The notes beneath the pieces were generated by a model that was not told the DNA's origin, did not search any database, and was given only the letters and a program-made list of their open reading frames with translations. From an uncultured Bacteroidales bacterium (GTDB taxonomy: Bacteria; Bacteroidota; Bacteroidia; Bacteroidales; Bacteroidaceae): a stretch of 58,021 nucleotides of DNA. The position numbers and the translations under genes were made by a program. How positions within the stretch are numbered: the stretch's first letter is position 1; the number at the start of each line of letters is the position of its first letter. The stretch covers positions 1 through 58,021 of the forward strand of contig CACWFV010000037.1 of the NCBI GenBank assembly GCA_902760315.1. The letters are read 5' to 3'. This document shows, piece after piece, positions 44,791-53,649 of this stretch.

Positions 44791-45316
44791 ATGAAGAATG
44801 AAGAATGAAGAATGAAGAATGCTGCGCATAAAACTGAGCAATGAAAATATAATATTTGTTCCACAATATGATTAATTACAGACGAGAAGGTTCCATTTTG
44901 CACATCAAGAGTTACGCTTTTGCTGTCAGAATAACCAAGATGTTTCTTCATTTCTCTGAGAATGACTGGAAACTTCAGGCTATCTACAAGCAGGTATTAC
45001 GCTCAGGGACTTCCGTTTCTGCAAACGTTCATGAGTCGGAATTTGCACAGAGTTCTTCAGACTTCGCCTTCAAACTTCATATTGCTCTCAAAGAAGCTAA
45101 TGAAACTATGAATTGGCTGAATCTGCTCCACGATACAGACCACTTATCAGACAAGGAATTCGATAGCATGGCTGCAGATTGCAGTGAACTCATAGCATTA
45201 TTAGTGTCCTCAATAAAAACAGTTAAGAAGAATAATAAAACAAAAAAAGAAATGGATATTGAAGACTGACAGGAGAGCGGTAGCAAATTCTTCATTCTTC
45301 ATTCTTCATTCTTCAT
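44791..45316. mobile_element. IVS-like element: four-helix-bundle gene between 30-bp inverted repeats
   Basis: Perfect 30-bp inverted repeats of ATGAAGA heptamers (44791-44820 and 45287-45316) bracket the gene at 44868-45269. The left repeat begins one base after the etfA stop; the right ends 8 bp before the dehydrogenase start. In an operon transcript the ends would pair into a long stem. This is the layout of 23S rRNA intervening sequences, whose stems are cut by RNase III, but here it lies in a metabolic operon. Mobility is inferred. Confidence 0.6.
44868..45269 (+). CDS. Four-helix-bundle protein of the 23S rRNA IVS (S23) family
   Basis: A 133-aa helical protein. Family landmarks are SYAFAVRITKMFLHF (helix 1), LQAIYKQVLRSGTSVSANVHE (helix 2), AQSSSDFAFKLHIALKEANE (helix 3) and ELIALLVSSIKT (helix 4). 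These proteins are encoded in 23S rRNA intervening sequences or scattered elsewhere; their function is not settled, though RNA or protein binding has been proposed. The start is ATG 44868; a TTG four codons earlier is less likely. It splits an otherwise standard etfA-dehydrogenase operon, with no host-gene disruption. Confidence 0.85.
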   Translation: MINYRREGSILHIKSYAFAVRITKMFLHFSENDWKLQAIYKQVLRSGTSVSANVHESEFAQSSSDFAFKLHIALKEANETMNWLNLLHDTDHLSDKEFDSMAADCSELIALLVSSIKTVKKNNKTKKEMDIED

Positions 45317-45324
45317 TTAAGATT

Positions 45325-46968
45325 ATGGCAAACTATTATAGCGATCATCCTGAGATCGGGTTCTACTTGAACCACCCCCTGATGGCTCGTATCGTTGAGC
45401 TGAAAGAAAAGGGTTTCGACGTGGCTGCCAACATCATCGAGCCAAACTCTGAGGCTGTTGACCTCGAAGGTCCACACCTGGAGAACGGCCGCATGATCTA
45501 CGCCTCTAAGACTTACGAGAACCTCGAAGCCACCCGCAAGGCTGGTCTGTGGGGTGTCTCGATGCCCCGTCGCTATGGCGGTCTGAACCTGCCTAACACG
45601 GTATTCTCCATGCTGAGCGAGATGATTTCGGCTGCTGATGCCGGTTTCCAGAACATCTGGAGTCTGCAGAGTTGTATCGACACGCTCTATGAGTTCGGCT
45701 CTGAGGAGCAGCGCCAGAAGTATATCCCCCGCGTCTGTGCCGGTGAAGGCATGTCGATGGACCTCACGGAGCCTGATGCCGGTTCCGACCTGCAGCGCGT
45801 GATGCTGAAGGCCACCTTCGATGAGAAGGAGAACTGCTGGCGCCTGAACGGTGTGAAGCGTTTCATCACCAATGGCGACTCTGACATCCACCTCGTGCTG
45901 GCCCGCTCTGAGGAGGGTACCAAGGACGGACGCGGTCTGTCGATGTTCATCTACGACAAGCGCCAGGGTGGGGTAGACGTGCGCCACATCGAGCACAAGC
46001 TGGGCATCCACGGTTCACCCACCTGTGAGCTGACTTACAAGAACGCCAAGGCAGAGCTTTGCGGATCTACCCGTCTGGGTCTTATCAAGTATGTGATGGC
46101 CCTGATGAACGGTGCCCGTCTGGGTATCGCCGCACAGTCGGTAGGTGTTGAGCAGGAAGCATACAACGAGGGACTGGCCTACGCCAAGGAGCGCCAGCAG
46201 TTTGGTGACAAGATTATCAACTTCCCCGCTGTCTACGATATGCTCTCGCGCATGAAGGCCAAGCTCGACGCTGGTCGCTCACTGCTGTACGAGACTGCCG
46301 CTTATGTAGATATCTACAAATGTCTGGAGGATATCGAGCGCGACCGCAAGCTGACACCCGAAGAGAAACAGGAGCTGAAGAAGTACCAGCGCTTGGCTGA
46401 TGCCTTCACCCCGCTGGCCAAGGGTATGAACTCCGAGTACGCCAACCAGAACGCCTACGACGCCATCTCGATTCACGGTGGTTCAGGTTTCATCATGGAG
46501 TACAAGAGTCAGCGTCTGTTCCGCGACGCCCGCATCTTCTCCATCTATGAAGGTACCACGCAGCTGCAGGTGGTCGCTGCCATTCGCTACATCACCAACG
46601 GCACCATGCTGAACAACATCAAGGAGATGGCTGCTAACATCGAGTGCTGCGACTGCGTAGCTGGTCTGAAGGCCCGCGTAGAGAAGCTCATCCCCGTCTA
46701 TGAGGATGCACTGAACTACGTGAAAGCCCTGGACAATCAGGATGCTCACGACTTCCTGGCCCGTCGTCTCTACGACATGACTGCCGAACTCGTGATGTCG
46801 CTGCTCATCATCCGTGATGCCAGCAAGGCTCCTGAGCTCTTCAAGAAGAGTGCCAACGTCTATGTTCGCATGACCGAGGAAGACGTTTGTGGCAAGGCTG
46901 CCTACATCAAGAACTTCCAGGTTGCAGACCTTGAGAACTTCAAGGCTGCTGACGCTGTCGAAGCATAA
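45325..46968 (+). CDS. Acyl-CoA dehydrogenase
   Basis: A 547-aa flavoenzyme that oxidises an acyl-CoA and hands electrons to EtfAB. Family motifs are MSMDLTEPDAGSDLQ, VKRFITNGDSDIHLV, RLGIAAQSVGVEQEAYNEGL, and ISIHGGSGFIMEYKSQRLFRD; RIFSIYEGTTQLQ carries the catalytic-region Glu. It has the ~150-residue C-terminal extension of long ACADs. The start MANYYSD at 45325 follows the repeat; the upstream in-frame extension is the repeat itself. The substrate chain length is not determined. Confidence 0.92.
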   Translation: MANYYSDHPEIGFYLNHPLMARIVELKEKGFDVAANIIEPNSEAVDLEGPHLENGRMIYASKTYENLEATRKAGLWGVSMPRRYGGLNLPNTVFSMLSEMISAADAGFQNIWSLQSCIDTLYEFGSEEQRQKYIPRVCAGEGMSMDLTEPDAGSDLQRVMLKATFDEKENCWRLNGVKRFITNGDSDIHLVLARSEEGTKDGRGLSMFIYDKRQGGVDVRHIEHKLGIHGSPTCELTYKNAKAELCGSTRLGLIKYVMALMNGARLGIAAQSVGVEQEAYNEGLAYAKERQQFGDKIINFPAVYDMLSRMKAKLDAGRSLLYETAAYVDIYKCLEDIERDRKLTPEEKQELKKYQRLADAFTPLAKGMNSEYANQNAYDAISIHGGSGFIMEYKSQRLFRDARIFSIYEGTTQLQVVAAIRYITNGTMLNNIKEMAANIECCDCVAGLKARVEKLIPVYEDALNYVKALDNQDAHDFLARRLYDMTAELVMSLLIIRDASKAPELFKKSANVYVRMTEEDVCGKAAYIKNFQVADLENFKAADAVEA

Positions 46969-46988
46969 CATAATAATCATAAATTGGG

Positions 46989-47025
46989 TCCGAAGAGTCT
47001 AGCCTGACTCTTCGGATTCTTTATT
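46989..47025 (+). terminator. Terminator after the acyl-CoA dehydrogenase
   Basis: TCCGAAGAGTC (46989-46999) pairs perfectly with GACTCTTCGGA (47006-47016), followed by TTCTTTATTTC. It ends the etf operon. Confidence 0.88.
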
Positions 47026-47045
47026 TCATAAAACCTAAATATACT

Positions 47046-48362
47046 ATGATGAAAAGTTTTTTGGCCTTATTCGGTTTCAATCCAGAAAAACACAGCGTAA
47101 AGACAGAGATGCTGGCCGGTCTGACAACATTTCTCACCATGTCTTACATATTAGCCGTCAATCCCATCATCCTCAGCGAGACTGGCATGGACAAGGGTGC
47201 CGTCTTCTCGGCCACCATCATTGCTGCCGTCATTGCCACACTGACTATGGCCATCTATGCCAAGATGCCCTTTGCCTTGGCCTCCGGTATGGGACTGAAT
47301 GCTTTTTTTGCCTACACCCTTGTTATCTCTATGGGCTATACCTGGCAACAAGCACTTGCCGCGGTACTGCTGGAGGGCTTGGTGTTCATTGTGCTGACCA
47401 TTTTCAAGGTGCGCCAGGCCATCGTCGACTGTATACCCACCGACTTGCGTTACTCCATTTCCGTGGGTATCGGACTGTTTATCGCTTTCATCGGACTGAG
47501 GAATGGTAACATCATCATCAGCAGCGACGCTACTTTAACCACCCTCAGCCCATGGACTGCCACCTCGCTGGTAGCCATGGGTGGCATTATACTGGGTGCC
47601 GTGCTGCTGGCACTGAAGATACGTGGCGCACTGTTCTACACCATTCTGATAATGACAGTCATTGGCATACCCTTTGGCGTCACACATCTGCCTGAGGACT
47701 TCACACTGGTCAGCCTGCCTGCATCCATTGAACCCATAGCGCTGAGCTTTGACTTCTCTCGCTTCTTTAGCGTCGACCTCGACTATATCGTTGTTGTGCT
47801 GACCCTGCTCTTCATGGACCTCTTCGACACCATTGGTACGCTGATGGGAGCCTCGATAGGAGGCGGCATGGTAGACAAAGATGGCAACGTGCCCAACCTG
47901 AACAAGGCACTGATGGCCGATGCTGTCGGTACTACCGTCGGTGCACTGTGCGGTACGTCGACCGTCACTACCTACGTGGAGAGTACGACAGGTATTGTGG
48001 AAGGTGGCCGTACGGGACTCACAGCTGCCACGGTAGCACTGCTGTTCTTCGTGGCGCTGTTCTTCTCGCCATTGTTTTTGATGATACCCTCGGCAGCCAC
48101 CACCAGTGCCCTGTTCTTGGTGGGTGTGATGATGATGCGCCCCGTGCTGCACATTGACTTCATCCACTTCCGTACCGGCATGCCTTGTTTTGTCACCATG
48201 ATGATGATGCCCTTTACCGCCAGCATCTCAGAAGGCATCGTGCTGGGTATGCTGTCATACATCATTGTCAAGGTGTGTATTGGTGAGGGACGCCAACTCT
48301 CATGGGTGATGTACGTCCTCGGCGTGCTCTTTGTCATGAAATACGCCGCTGCCCTGCTGTAA
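47046..48362 (+). CDS. NCS2-family purine permease (guanine/hypoxanthine type)
   Basis: A 438-aa permease with about 12 hydrophobic helices. The start region GFNPEKHSVKTEMLAGLTTF matches AzgA/PbuG-type NCS2 permeases. The functional motifs FALASGMGLNAFFAYTLVIS and MDLFDTIGTLMGASIGGGM, and ALCGTSTVTTYVESTTGI follow. It imports a purine with protons. The convergent guanine deaminase supports guanine as substrate. The start is ATG 47046. Confidence 0.92.
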   Translation: MMKSFLALFGFNPEKHSVKTEMLAGLTTFLTMSYILAVNPIILSETGMDKGAVFSATIIAAVIATLTMAIYAKMPFALASGMGLNAFFAYTLVISMGYTWQQALAAVLLEGLVFIVLTIFKVRQAIVDCIPTDLRYSISVGIGLFIAFIGLRNGNIIISSDATLTTLSPWTATSLVAMGGIILGAVLLALKIRGALFYTILIMTVIGIPFGVTHLPEDFTLVSLPASIEPIALSFDFSRFFSVDLDYIVVVLTLLFMDLFDTIGTLMGASIGGGMVDKDGNVPNLNKALMADAVGTTVGALCGTSTVTTYVESTTGIVEGGRTGLTAATVALLFFVALFFSPLFLMIPSAATTSALFLVGVMMMRPVLHIDFIHFRTGMPCFVTMMMMPFTASISEGIVLGMLSYIIVKVCIGEGRQLSWVMYVLGVLFVMKYAAALL

Positions 48363-48397
48363 CCATATCGGGTAGCAGATAAAATACAGGACTTCTG

Positions 48398-49693
48398 TTA
48401 GTACACCGCTGGCTCCGCGACCTCTTTGCCACGGCAGTAGCGGTGTACTATTTGTCTGTCGTCGCCTACATAGATGAAACGCTCCAGGCGGTGCTGCAGG
48501 GAGTACTCAGCAGGGTAGAGCACGCTGTCGTCAATGACCAGTGCGTCGAACTCATAGCCGGGTTCGAAACTGCCCACCTTGCCGAAGAAAGAACCTGCCG
48601 ACTTGGTGGCTATCCAGAATATTTCGGGCAGACTCAGGAAAGTCTTGCTATGGTCCTGCTGGTAGTGTATCTTGCTGACCTGTATGGCATAGGACAGCAT
48701 GCGGAACATGTTGAGGTCGTGTCCTCCGCTGATGTCGCTGCCCAGTCCGATGCGTATGCCATTGTCAAGCAGGGTTCGCACCGGGGCTAAGCCAGAAGCC
48801 AGGTTGAAGTTCGATGTGGGGCAGTGAGCCACCATGACGTCGTTCCGTTTCATGAGTTCTAACTCCTTGCCAGCGGTCCACACACAGTGAGCCATGACGG
48901 TAGGTGTCTGCCCAAAAAGTCCGTAGCGGTTATAGGCATCGCCATAGCTGTCGCTATCCGGTTCCAGTGCAGCAACCCATTCAATCTCTGAGATGTTCTC
49001 AGACAGGTGCGACTGTACCGGCAACTGGTACTTGTGGGCCAGTTGGCCACAGGCCTTAAGCAGTTCTGGCGTGCACGACGGTACAAAGCGCGGGGTGATG
49101 ATAGGGCGGACCAGCGGAGGGAGGCTTGATGGCTGTTGTGTGCCGTCTGAGAATTCAGTGATGAGCTGTTCGCAGCCTTCAATGTAGGCATCGACGTCTT
49201 CGCGGAGAGTTGCAGGGCAGTTGCGGTTCATGGCCACCTTACCCACAAAGGCACCCATGCCCGTTTCCTGATAGAGTTGCATCAGTTTGCGCGTACTCTC
49301 CGTATGTATGGTACCGAAGACGACGCTGCGCATGGTGCCAAAGAGCCACTGGGTATGCAGGCAGCGGCGATACATGCGCTCGGCATACTCGACGTCAGTA
49401 TATTTTGACTCCTCTGGAAAGGTATAGTTCTGCAGCCAAGGCAGCAGTTCAAGGTCCATGGCCACCCCCTGGTTGTGGATCTGTGGAGCATGGACGTGCA
49501 TGTCAATCATAGCCGGTATGAGCAACTTGTCGCCAAAGTCGGTGACTGCCACGCTGGGACAATTCATGTCAGCAAGATTGGTGGAGACGGCCGTGATGAT
49601 GCCGTCTTCTACTGCTATGTATCCGTTCTCCAAAATCTCGAAGTGGTCTTTCTCCTTGGTGAAGAGAAGGTGTGCCTTATAAACGTTTTTCAT
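48398..49693 (-). CDS. guaD: Guanine deaminase
   Basis: A 431-aa amidohydrolase converting guanine to xanthine and ammonia. Zinc ligands are in IDMHVHAPQ, then HLSENISEIEWV, MAHCVW and the aspartate in GLGSDISGGHDLN. The signature PRFVPSCTPELLKACG is typical of guanine deaminases. The start used is ATG 49693; the TTG six bases upstream is less likely. It is convergent with the purine permease (35 bp between stops), forming a guanine uptake-and-use pair. A minus-strand TATCTTTG (49721-49728) precedes it. Confidence 0.93.
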   Translation of the reverse strand: MKNVYKAHLLFTKEKDHFEILENGYIAVEDGIITAVSTNLADMNCPSVAVTDFGDKLLIPAMIDMHVHAPQIHNQGVAMDLELLPWLQNYTFPEESKYTDVEYAERMYRRCLHTQWLFGTMRSVVFGTIHTESTRKLMQLYQETGMGAFVGKVAMNRNCPATLREDVDAYIEGCEQLITEFSDGTQQPSSLPPLVRPIITPRFVPSCTPELLKACGQLAHKYQLPVQSHLSENISEIEWVAALEPDSDSYGDAYNRYGLFGQTPTVMAHCVWTAGKELELMKRNDVMVAHCPTSNFNLASGLAPVRTLLDNGIRIGLGSDISGGHDLNMFRMLSYAIQVSKIHYQQDHSKTFLSLPEIFWIATKSAGSFFGKVGSFEPGYEFDALVIDDSVLYPAEYSLQHRLERFIYVGDDRQIVHRYCRGKEVAEPAVY

Positions 49694-49872
49694 ATTCAAG
49701 CAGATTAAGTGTTACCACTGCAAAGATACGAAAAACTTTGAATGAAGTCCTAAGTTCGTCATAGAATTTTTCGCATGGTTGCATTTTTTCCTCTTTGTCT
49801 TTTAAATTATCACTTTTTTTTCGTATCTTTGCATCCAATACTTCTTTGTACGAATCTAAACACAACAGTACT

Positions 49873-50151
49873 ATGGAGCATCAACTGTTAATTAACATCT
49901 GTGGTTGGATTGCCACCTTCGGACTTATCTTCGGTTACCTGCCGCAAGCCGTTCAGACCATTATGACGCGTAATACCGATGGTATCTCGCTGCCAGGTTT
50001 CATCTCTATGGCTATTGGAGGTGCCGCATTCATAGTACAGGGCTTCTTGACAGAAAACTACTATCTGGTGTGCACCAATCTTATCACCTGCACTTGTAGT
50101 GTCATCATCTTTGGCATCAAGATGCACAATGACTATTTTAAAAAGAAATGA
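49873..50151 (+). CDS. SemiSWEET sugar transporter
   Basis: A 92-aa membrane protein with three helices: INICGWIATFGLIFGYLPQA, the proline-containing PQ-loop/MtN3 motif GYLPQAVQTIMTRNTDGIS, and a third helix LVCTNLITCTCSVIIFGI. It is a half-SWEET that works as a dimer. The start is ATG 49873, about 50 bp after a TATCTTTG -7 box (49824-49831). The stop overlaps surE (ATGA). Confidence 0.92.
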   Translation: MEHQLLINICGWIATFGLIFGYLPQAVQTIMTRNTDGISLPGFISMAIGGAAFIVQGFLTENYYLVCTNLITCTCSVIIFGIKMHNDYFKKK

Positions 50152-50897
50152 TACTTATCTCAAACGACGACGGATACAAAGCAAAAGGAATCAACTTTCT
50201 GACAGACATCGTAAAGGATTATGACGATGTGATAGTATGTGCTCCCGACGGACCACGTAGTGGTTTCTCGTGTGCCTTTACTGCCAACGAACCCCTATAT
50301 CTGACTCCGCAACGCCAGGAGCAGGGCGTAGAGGTCTGGTCGTGCAACGGCACGCCCGTGGACTGTGTGAAATTGGCTTTGGCAGAGTTGTGTCACGAGA
50401 CGCCTCGAATGATTATCGGTGGCATCAACCATGGCGACAATGCCTCCGTCAATGCCCACTACTCCGGCACGATGGGCGTCACCCTGGAGGGTTGCATGAA
50501 GTATATACCCTCGGTAGCTTTCTCGCTGTGCGATACCCATGTGGATGCAGACTTCACCCCATTGGAGCACTACATTCGTGAGGTGGTGCAGCGGGTATTG
50601 CGTGATGGTCTGCCCCAGGGCGTCTGTCTGAATATTAACTTCCCCAAAGGAAAAGCATACAATGGCGTCAAGGTGTGCCGAATGTCGCCAGGAAGTTGGA
50701 CCAACGAGGTGACCAAGTGCCACCACCCGCGAGGCTATGACTATTGGTGGATGGTAGGCCACTATCAGAATGACGCGCAGGAAGCTACCGACACCGACCG
50801 ATGGGCGCTGGACCATGGTTTTGTGGCTATCACCCCGACACGGATAGACGTGACGGCATACGAGGCCATGGAGCAACTCAGAAGCTACGAAGTGTAA
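50148..50897 (+). CDS. surE: 5'-nucleotidase SurE
   Basis: A 249-aa phosphatase acting on nucleoside monophosphates. Metal-binding motif ISNDDGYKAKG at the N-terminus, DGPRSGFSC, GINHGDNASVNAHYSGTMG, and NINFPKG. The length is normal. It is translationally coupled to the SemiSWEET gene. A heptamer array leads to lpxB. Confidence 0.95.
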   Translation: MILISNDDGYKAKGINFLTDIVKDYDDVIVCAPDGPRSGFSCAFTANEPLYLTPQRQEQGVEVWSCNGTPVDCVKLALAELCHETPRMIIGGINHGDNASVNAHYSGTMGVTLEGCMKYIPSVAFSLCDTHVDADFTPLEHYIREVVQRVLRDGLPQGVCLNINFPKGKAYNGVKVCRMSPGSWTNEVTKCHHPRGYDYWWMVGHYQNDAQEATDTDRWALDHGFVAITPTRIDVTAYEAMEQLRSYEV

Positions 50898-50940
50898 TCT
50901 TTCGTCTTTCATGTTTAATCTTTCATTCTTAACGTCTCAT
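50896..50940. repeat. Heptamer array between surE and lpxB
   Basis: AATCTTT, CGTCTTT, CATGTTT, AATCTTT, CATTCTT and AACGTCT follow at 7-bp steps from the surE stop to the lpxB start. No ribosome-binding site is evident. Confidence 0.7.
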
Positions 50941-52067
50941 TGAAATACTATCTCATAGCAGGAGAGGCCAGTGGCGATTTGCATGCGTCGCACCTGATGC
51001 AACAGCTGCGCCAACAAGACCCGTCGGCAGCGTTTCGCTTCTTTGGTGGCGACATGATGGCGGCAGTAGGAGGCACACGGGTGAGGCACTACCGCGAACT
51101 GGCCTACATGGGATTCGTACCCGTATTGCTACATCTGCCTACCATTCTCAAGAATATGCGGCTCTGCAAGCAGGACATCGCTCAGTGGCAGCCCGATGTG
51201 GTCATTCTGGTAGACTATCCGGGATTCAACCTGGACATAGCCCAATACGTACACAGCCGGGGGATATGTCCGGTGTATTACTATATCGCCCCTAAGATAT
51301 GGGCGTGGAAAGAGTATCGCATCAAGAACATCAAGCGTGACGTAGACGAATTGTTTTCCATTCTGCCCTTTGAGGTAGAGTTTTTCGAAGAGAAACATCA
51401 CTATCCGATACACTATGTTGGTAACCCCACAGCCAGCGAAGTGAGAGCGTATCTGAACGAAAAGAGCAAGCTGAGTGGTGAACATTTCTCGGATCTGCCC
51501 ATTATTGCACTGCTGGCCGGTTCGCGCAAACAGGAAATCAAGGAGAATCTGCCTGCAATGATAGCAGCCACACAGCATCTGGCTGACCGTTACAGTCTGG
51601 TGCTGGCGGGTGCACCAGGCATAGAACCGTCGTACTATGTCCCCTTCTTGAAAGACAGTAAGGTAAAGCTGGTGCAGAACCAGACCTTCTCGCTGTTGGC
51701 TGAGGCTACGGCGGCACTGGTGACCAGTGGTACAGCAACGCTTGAGACTTGCATGTTTGGCGTGCCCCAGGTGGTGTGCTACCGCACTCCCATGCCCCGC
51801 TTGTTTGGCTTGTTAAGGAATTTATTCCTGAAGGTACGCTACGTGTCGCTGGTAAATCTGATAGCCCGTCGTGAGGTTGTCAGAGAACTGGTGGCCGACA
51901 CGTTCAGCGTAGACAACATCCGGCGAGAGCTGGATACCATATTGCCTGGTGGTGAGCAGCGCCCACAGATGCTGAGTGACTATGAAGAGATTCACCGTCT
52001 GCTGGGCGACAGTCAGGCTCCTGAAACAGCTGCAAGAATCATAATCAATAAATTACATAAACAATGA
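50940..52067 (+). CDS. lpxB: Lipid-A-disaccharide synthase
   Basis: A 375-aa GT19 glycosyltransferase joining UDP-diacylglucosamine and lipid X in lipid A synthesis. Motifs: YLIAGEASGDLHASHLM, LVDYPGFNLDIA, YYYIAPKIWAWKEYRI, FEEKHHYPIHYVGNPT, LLAGSRKQEIKENLP, and SGTATLETCMFGVPQ. The start is TTG at 50940 within the heptamer array, since the N-terminal MKYYLIAGEASG fits here and no ATG is nearby. Its stop overlaps the DUF5020 start (ATGA). Confidence 0.94.
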   Translation: MKYYLIAGEASGDLHASHLMQQLRQQDPSAAFRFFGGDMMAAVGGTRVRHYRELAYMGFVPVLLHLPTILKNMRLCKQDIAQWQPDVVILVDYPGFNLDIAQYVHSRGICPVYYYIAPKIWAWKEYRIKNIKRDVDELFSILPFEVEFFEEKHHYPIHYVGNPTASEVRAYLNEKSKLSGEHFSDLPIIALLAGSRKQEIKENLPAMIAATQHLADRYSLVLAGAPGIEPSYYVPFLKDSKVKLVQNQTFSLLAEATAALVTSGTATLETCMFGVPQVVCYRTPMPRLFGLLRNLFLKVRYVSLVNLIARREVVRELVADTFSVDNIRRELDTILPGGEQRPQMLSDYEEIHRLLGDSQAPETAARIIINKLHKQ

Positions 52068-52765
52068 GAAAACTATTTACTCTGCTGATGTTGGCATGCA
52101 CGATGTCCGTCAGCGCTCAGAACATCCAACTGCACTATGACTTTGGCCGTAACTTCTACTCTGACCAGGAGTCGGAACGCCCGAAAGTCACAATGACCAT
52201 TGAACAGTTCAAGCCCGACCAGTGGGGCTCATGGTTCTACTTCGTCGATGTGGATTTCTCAAACCATTTCGTGGAAGGTGCCTATACTGAGGTATCGCGT
52301 GAGCTGAACCTCAAGAAGGACTCCCCCTTTGCTCTGCATGTAGAGTACAATGGTGGTCTGACCCGTACCTATGCCTATCAGCAGGCAGGCTTGTTGGGCG
52401 CAGCTTATAATGGCCATAGTGCAGACTTTTCGAAGACCTGGTCGGTACAACTGATGTACAAGCAGTACTTCAGCAACAAGGACATCCACTCCTATGCCAG
52501 TGCTCAGCTGACAGGAGTCTGGGGACTGAACTTCTTGAACAACAAGTTGCGCTTCTCTGGATTCATTGACTTCTGGCGTGGCGAGAATGCAACCACTGGC
52601 CATGGAATGCTCGTCATGCTGACTGAACCGCAGCTGTGGTACAACATTACAGACCACCTGGCCGTGGGTACGGAGATAGAGGTTAGCAACAACTTCATCT
52701 CTAACTTTTACGACGGCAAGACCTTCTTCGTCAACCCCACCATTGGCGTTAAGTGGAATATGTAA
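52064..52765 (+). CDS. DUF5020 outer-membrane beta-barrel protein
   Basis: A 233-aa protein with a signal peptide (MRKLFTLLMLACTMSVSAQ). The mature part begins IQLHYDFGRNFYSDQE and is beta-strand rich with aromatic-ended strands (FYFVDVDFSN, TWSVQLMYKQYFS, LRFSGFIDFWRG, TFFVNPTIGVKWNM), consistent with a Tsx-like barrel. DUF5020 proteins are often found downstream of nucleoside-related genes. Here it follows surE and lpxB. It may import nucleosides or another small solute; this is an inference. Confidence 0.85.
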   Translation: MRKLFTLLMLACTMSVSAQNIQLHYDFGRNFYSDQESERPKVTMTIEQFKPDQWGSWFYFVDVDFSNHFVEGAYTEVSRELNLKKDSPFALHVEYNGGLTRTYAYQQAGLLGAAYNGHSADFSKTWSVQLMYKQYFSNKDIHSYASAQLTGVWGLNFLNNKLRFSGFIDFWRGENATTGHGMLVMLTEPQLWYNITDHLAVGTEIEVSNNFISNFYDGKTFFVNPTIGVKWNM

Positions 52766-52821
52766 GATGTCTGATGTTTGGTGTCAGAAGTCTGATGTCT
52801 GATGTCTGATGCCTGATATCA
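52766..52821. repeat. Heptamer array between DUF5020 and DUF4886 genes
   Basis: Eight units in 7-bp steps: GATGTCT, GATGTTT, GGTGTCA, GAAGTCT, GATGTCT, GATGTCT, GATGCCT and GATATCA. It fills the whole gap between the convergent stop codons (52765 and 52819). Confidence 0.8.
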
Positions 52822-53649
52822 GAACACCATATAGCGGCCGCTTTGCTGCATGAAGACAGCTTCGTGGGCCGCTTCCTGACAGATGGTAGCCTCGTCGGTA
52901 CTGATAGTAGCAGGCCGGTAGCGGTTACCATCTATTATTTTGCCCGTCAGCACCTCGCACCAGGTGCACGCTGCCGTATAGCGCCCTAGCGTGTAAGATA
53001 GGTGGAAACCGTCACGGTTGAGTACGTCGCCCAACCTGTAGCGCGCCAGCTGGATGGCGATGCCGCTGGGAATGATGCGCACGAAGCCACCTACGGCGGG
53101 CAGCACGTTCTGCATGGTACTGACGATGGCTGAGTACATCTCGCGCTGGTCAAAGTGGTAGGGAGCAAAACGCTCTTCCGTCAAACTCTCGGCATAGGCC
53201 CACGTCATGTGCCACATGAACTGTACGTGGAGATTGGTGGTATAGCTCTGTATGAGGCGCTTCAGCTGGGCCAGATTGCTGTAGCTGGAGGGTATGCCGG
53301 AGAGTTGGCTGGCTTGCTGCATGGTAATGATGTCCCACTGTTCGTCGCGAATGATGGACTGCAACGTGGCCTTTCTGCGTACGGCTCTGACGCCGCCCAC
53401 CACCTTTCGGTAGACGTATGCGGGCTTGTTGTTCAGCAGGTTGTCGTAGTGGGTGTCGATGCTGCAACCGCCAATATATGCGTTGCCGATGACGAGTGAG
53501 TCGCCTTGGGCTGCGGCGAGTTCATAGAGATACTGTTCGACGGCGTCTTGTGAGAAACTGTTGCCTACAGCCAATACTTTGATGACCTTAGCCTGTCCCA
53601 ACAGGGGTAGCAAGACCATCAGTAAAAATAGTAATCTGAATCTTTTCAT
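52819..53649 (-). CDS. DUF4886 (SGNH-hydrolase-like) secreted protein
   Basis: A 276-aa exported protein (signal: MKRFRLLFLLMVLLPLLGQA). LAVGNSFSQDAVEQYLYELA is the SGNH block I-like start of DUF4886 proteins, with the Ser in GNSFS. The later DGFHLSYTLGRYTAACTW carries a DxxH-like pair, as in block V. Carbohydrate esterase activity is possible. Its start overlaps the sigma-factor stop by 4 bp (ATGA), so the two are translated together. The stop overlaps the heptamer array. Confidence 0.83.
   Translation of the reverse strand: MKRFRLLFLLMVLLPLLGQAKVIKVLAVGNSFSQDAVEQYLYELAAAQGDSLVIGNAYIGGCSIDTHYDNLLNNKPAYVYRKVVGGVRAVRRKATLQSIIRDEQWDIITMQQASQLSGIPSSYSNLAQLKRLIQSYTTNLHVQFMWHMTWAYAESLTEERFAPYHFDQREMYSAIVSTMQNVLPAVGGFVRIIPSGIAIQLARYRLGDVLNRDGFHLSYTLGRYTAACTWCEVLTGKIIDGNRYRPATISTDEATICQEAAHEAVFMQQSGRYMVF

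Noticed and set aside
44856-44867. TTG start four codons upstream of the four-helix-bundle ATG
   Set aside because: The family starts fit the ATG at 44868; the extra residues are not conserved-looking.
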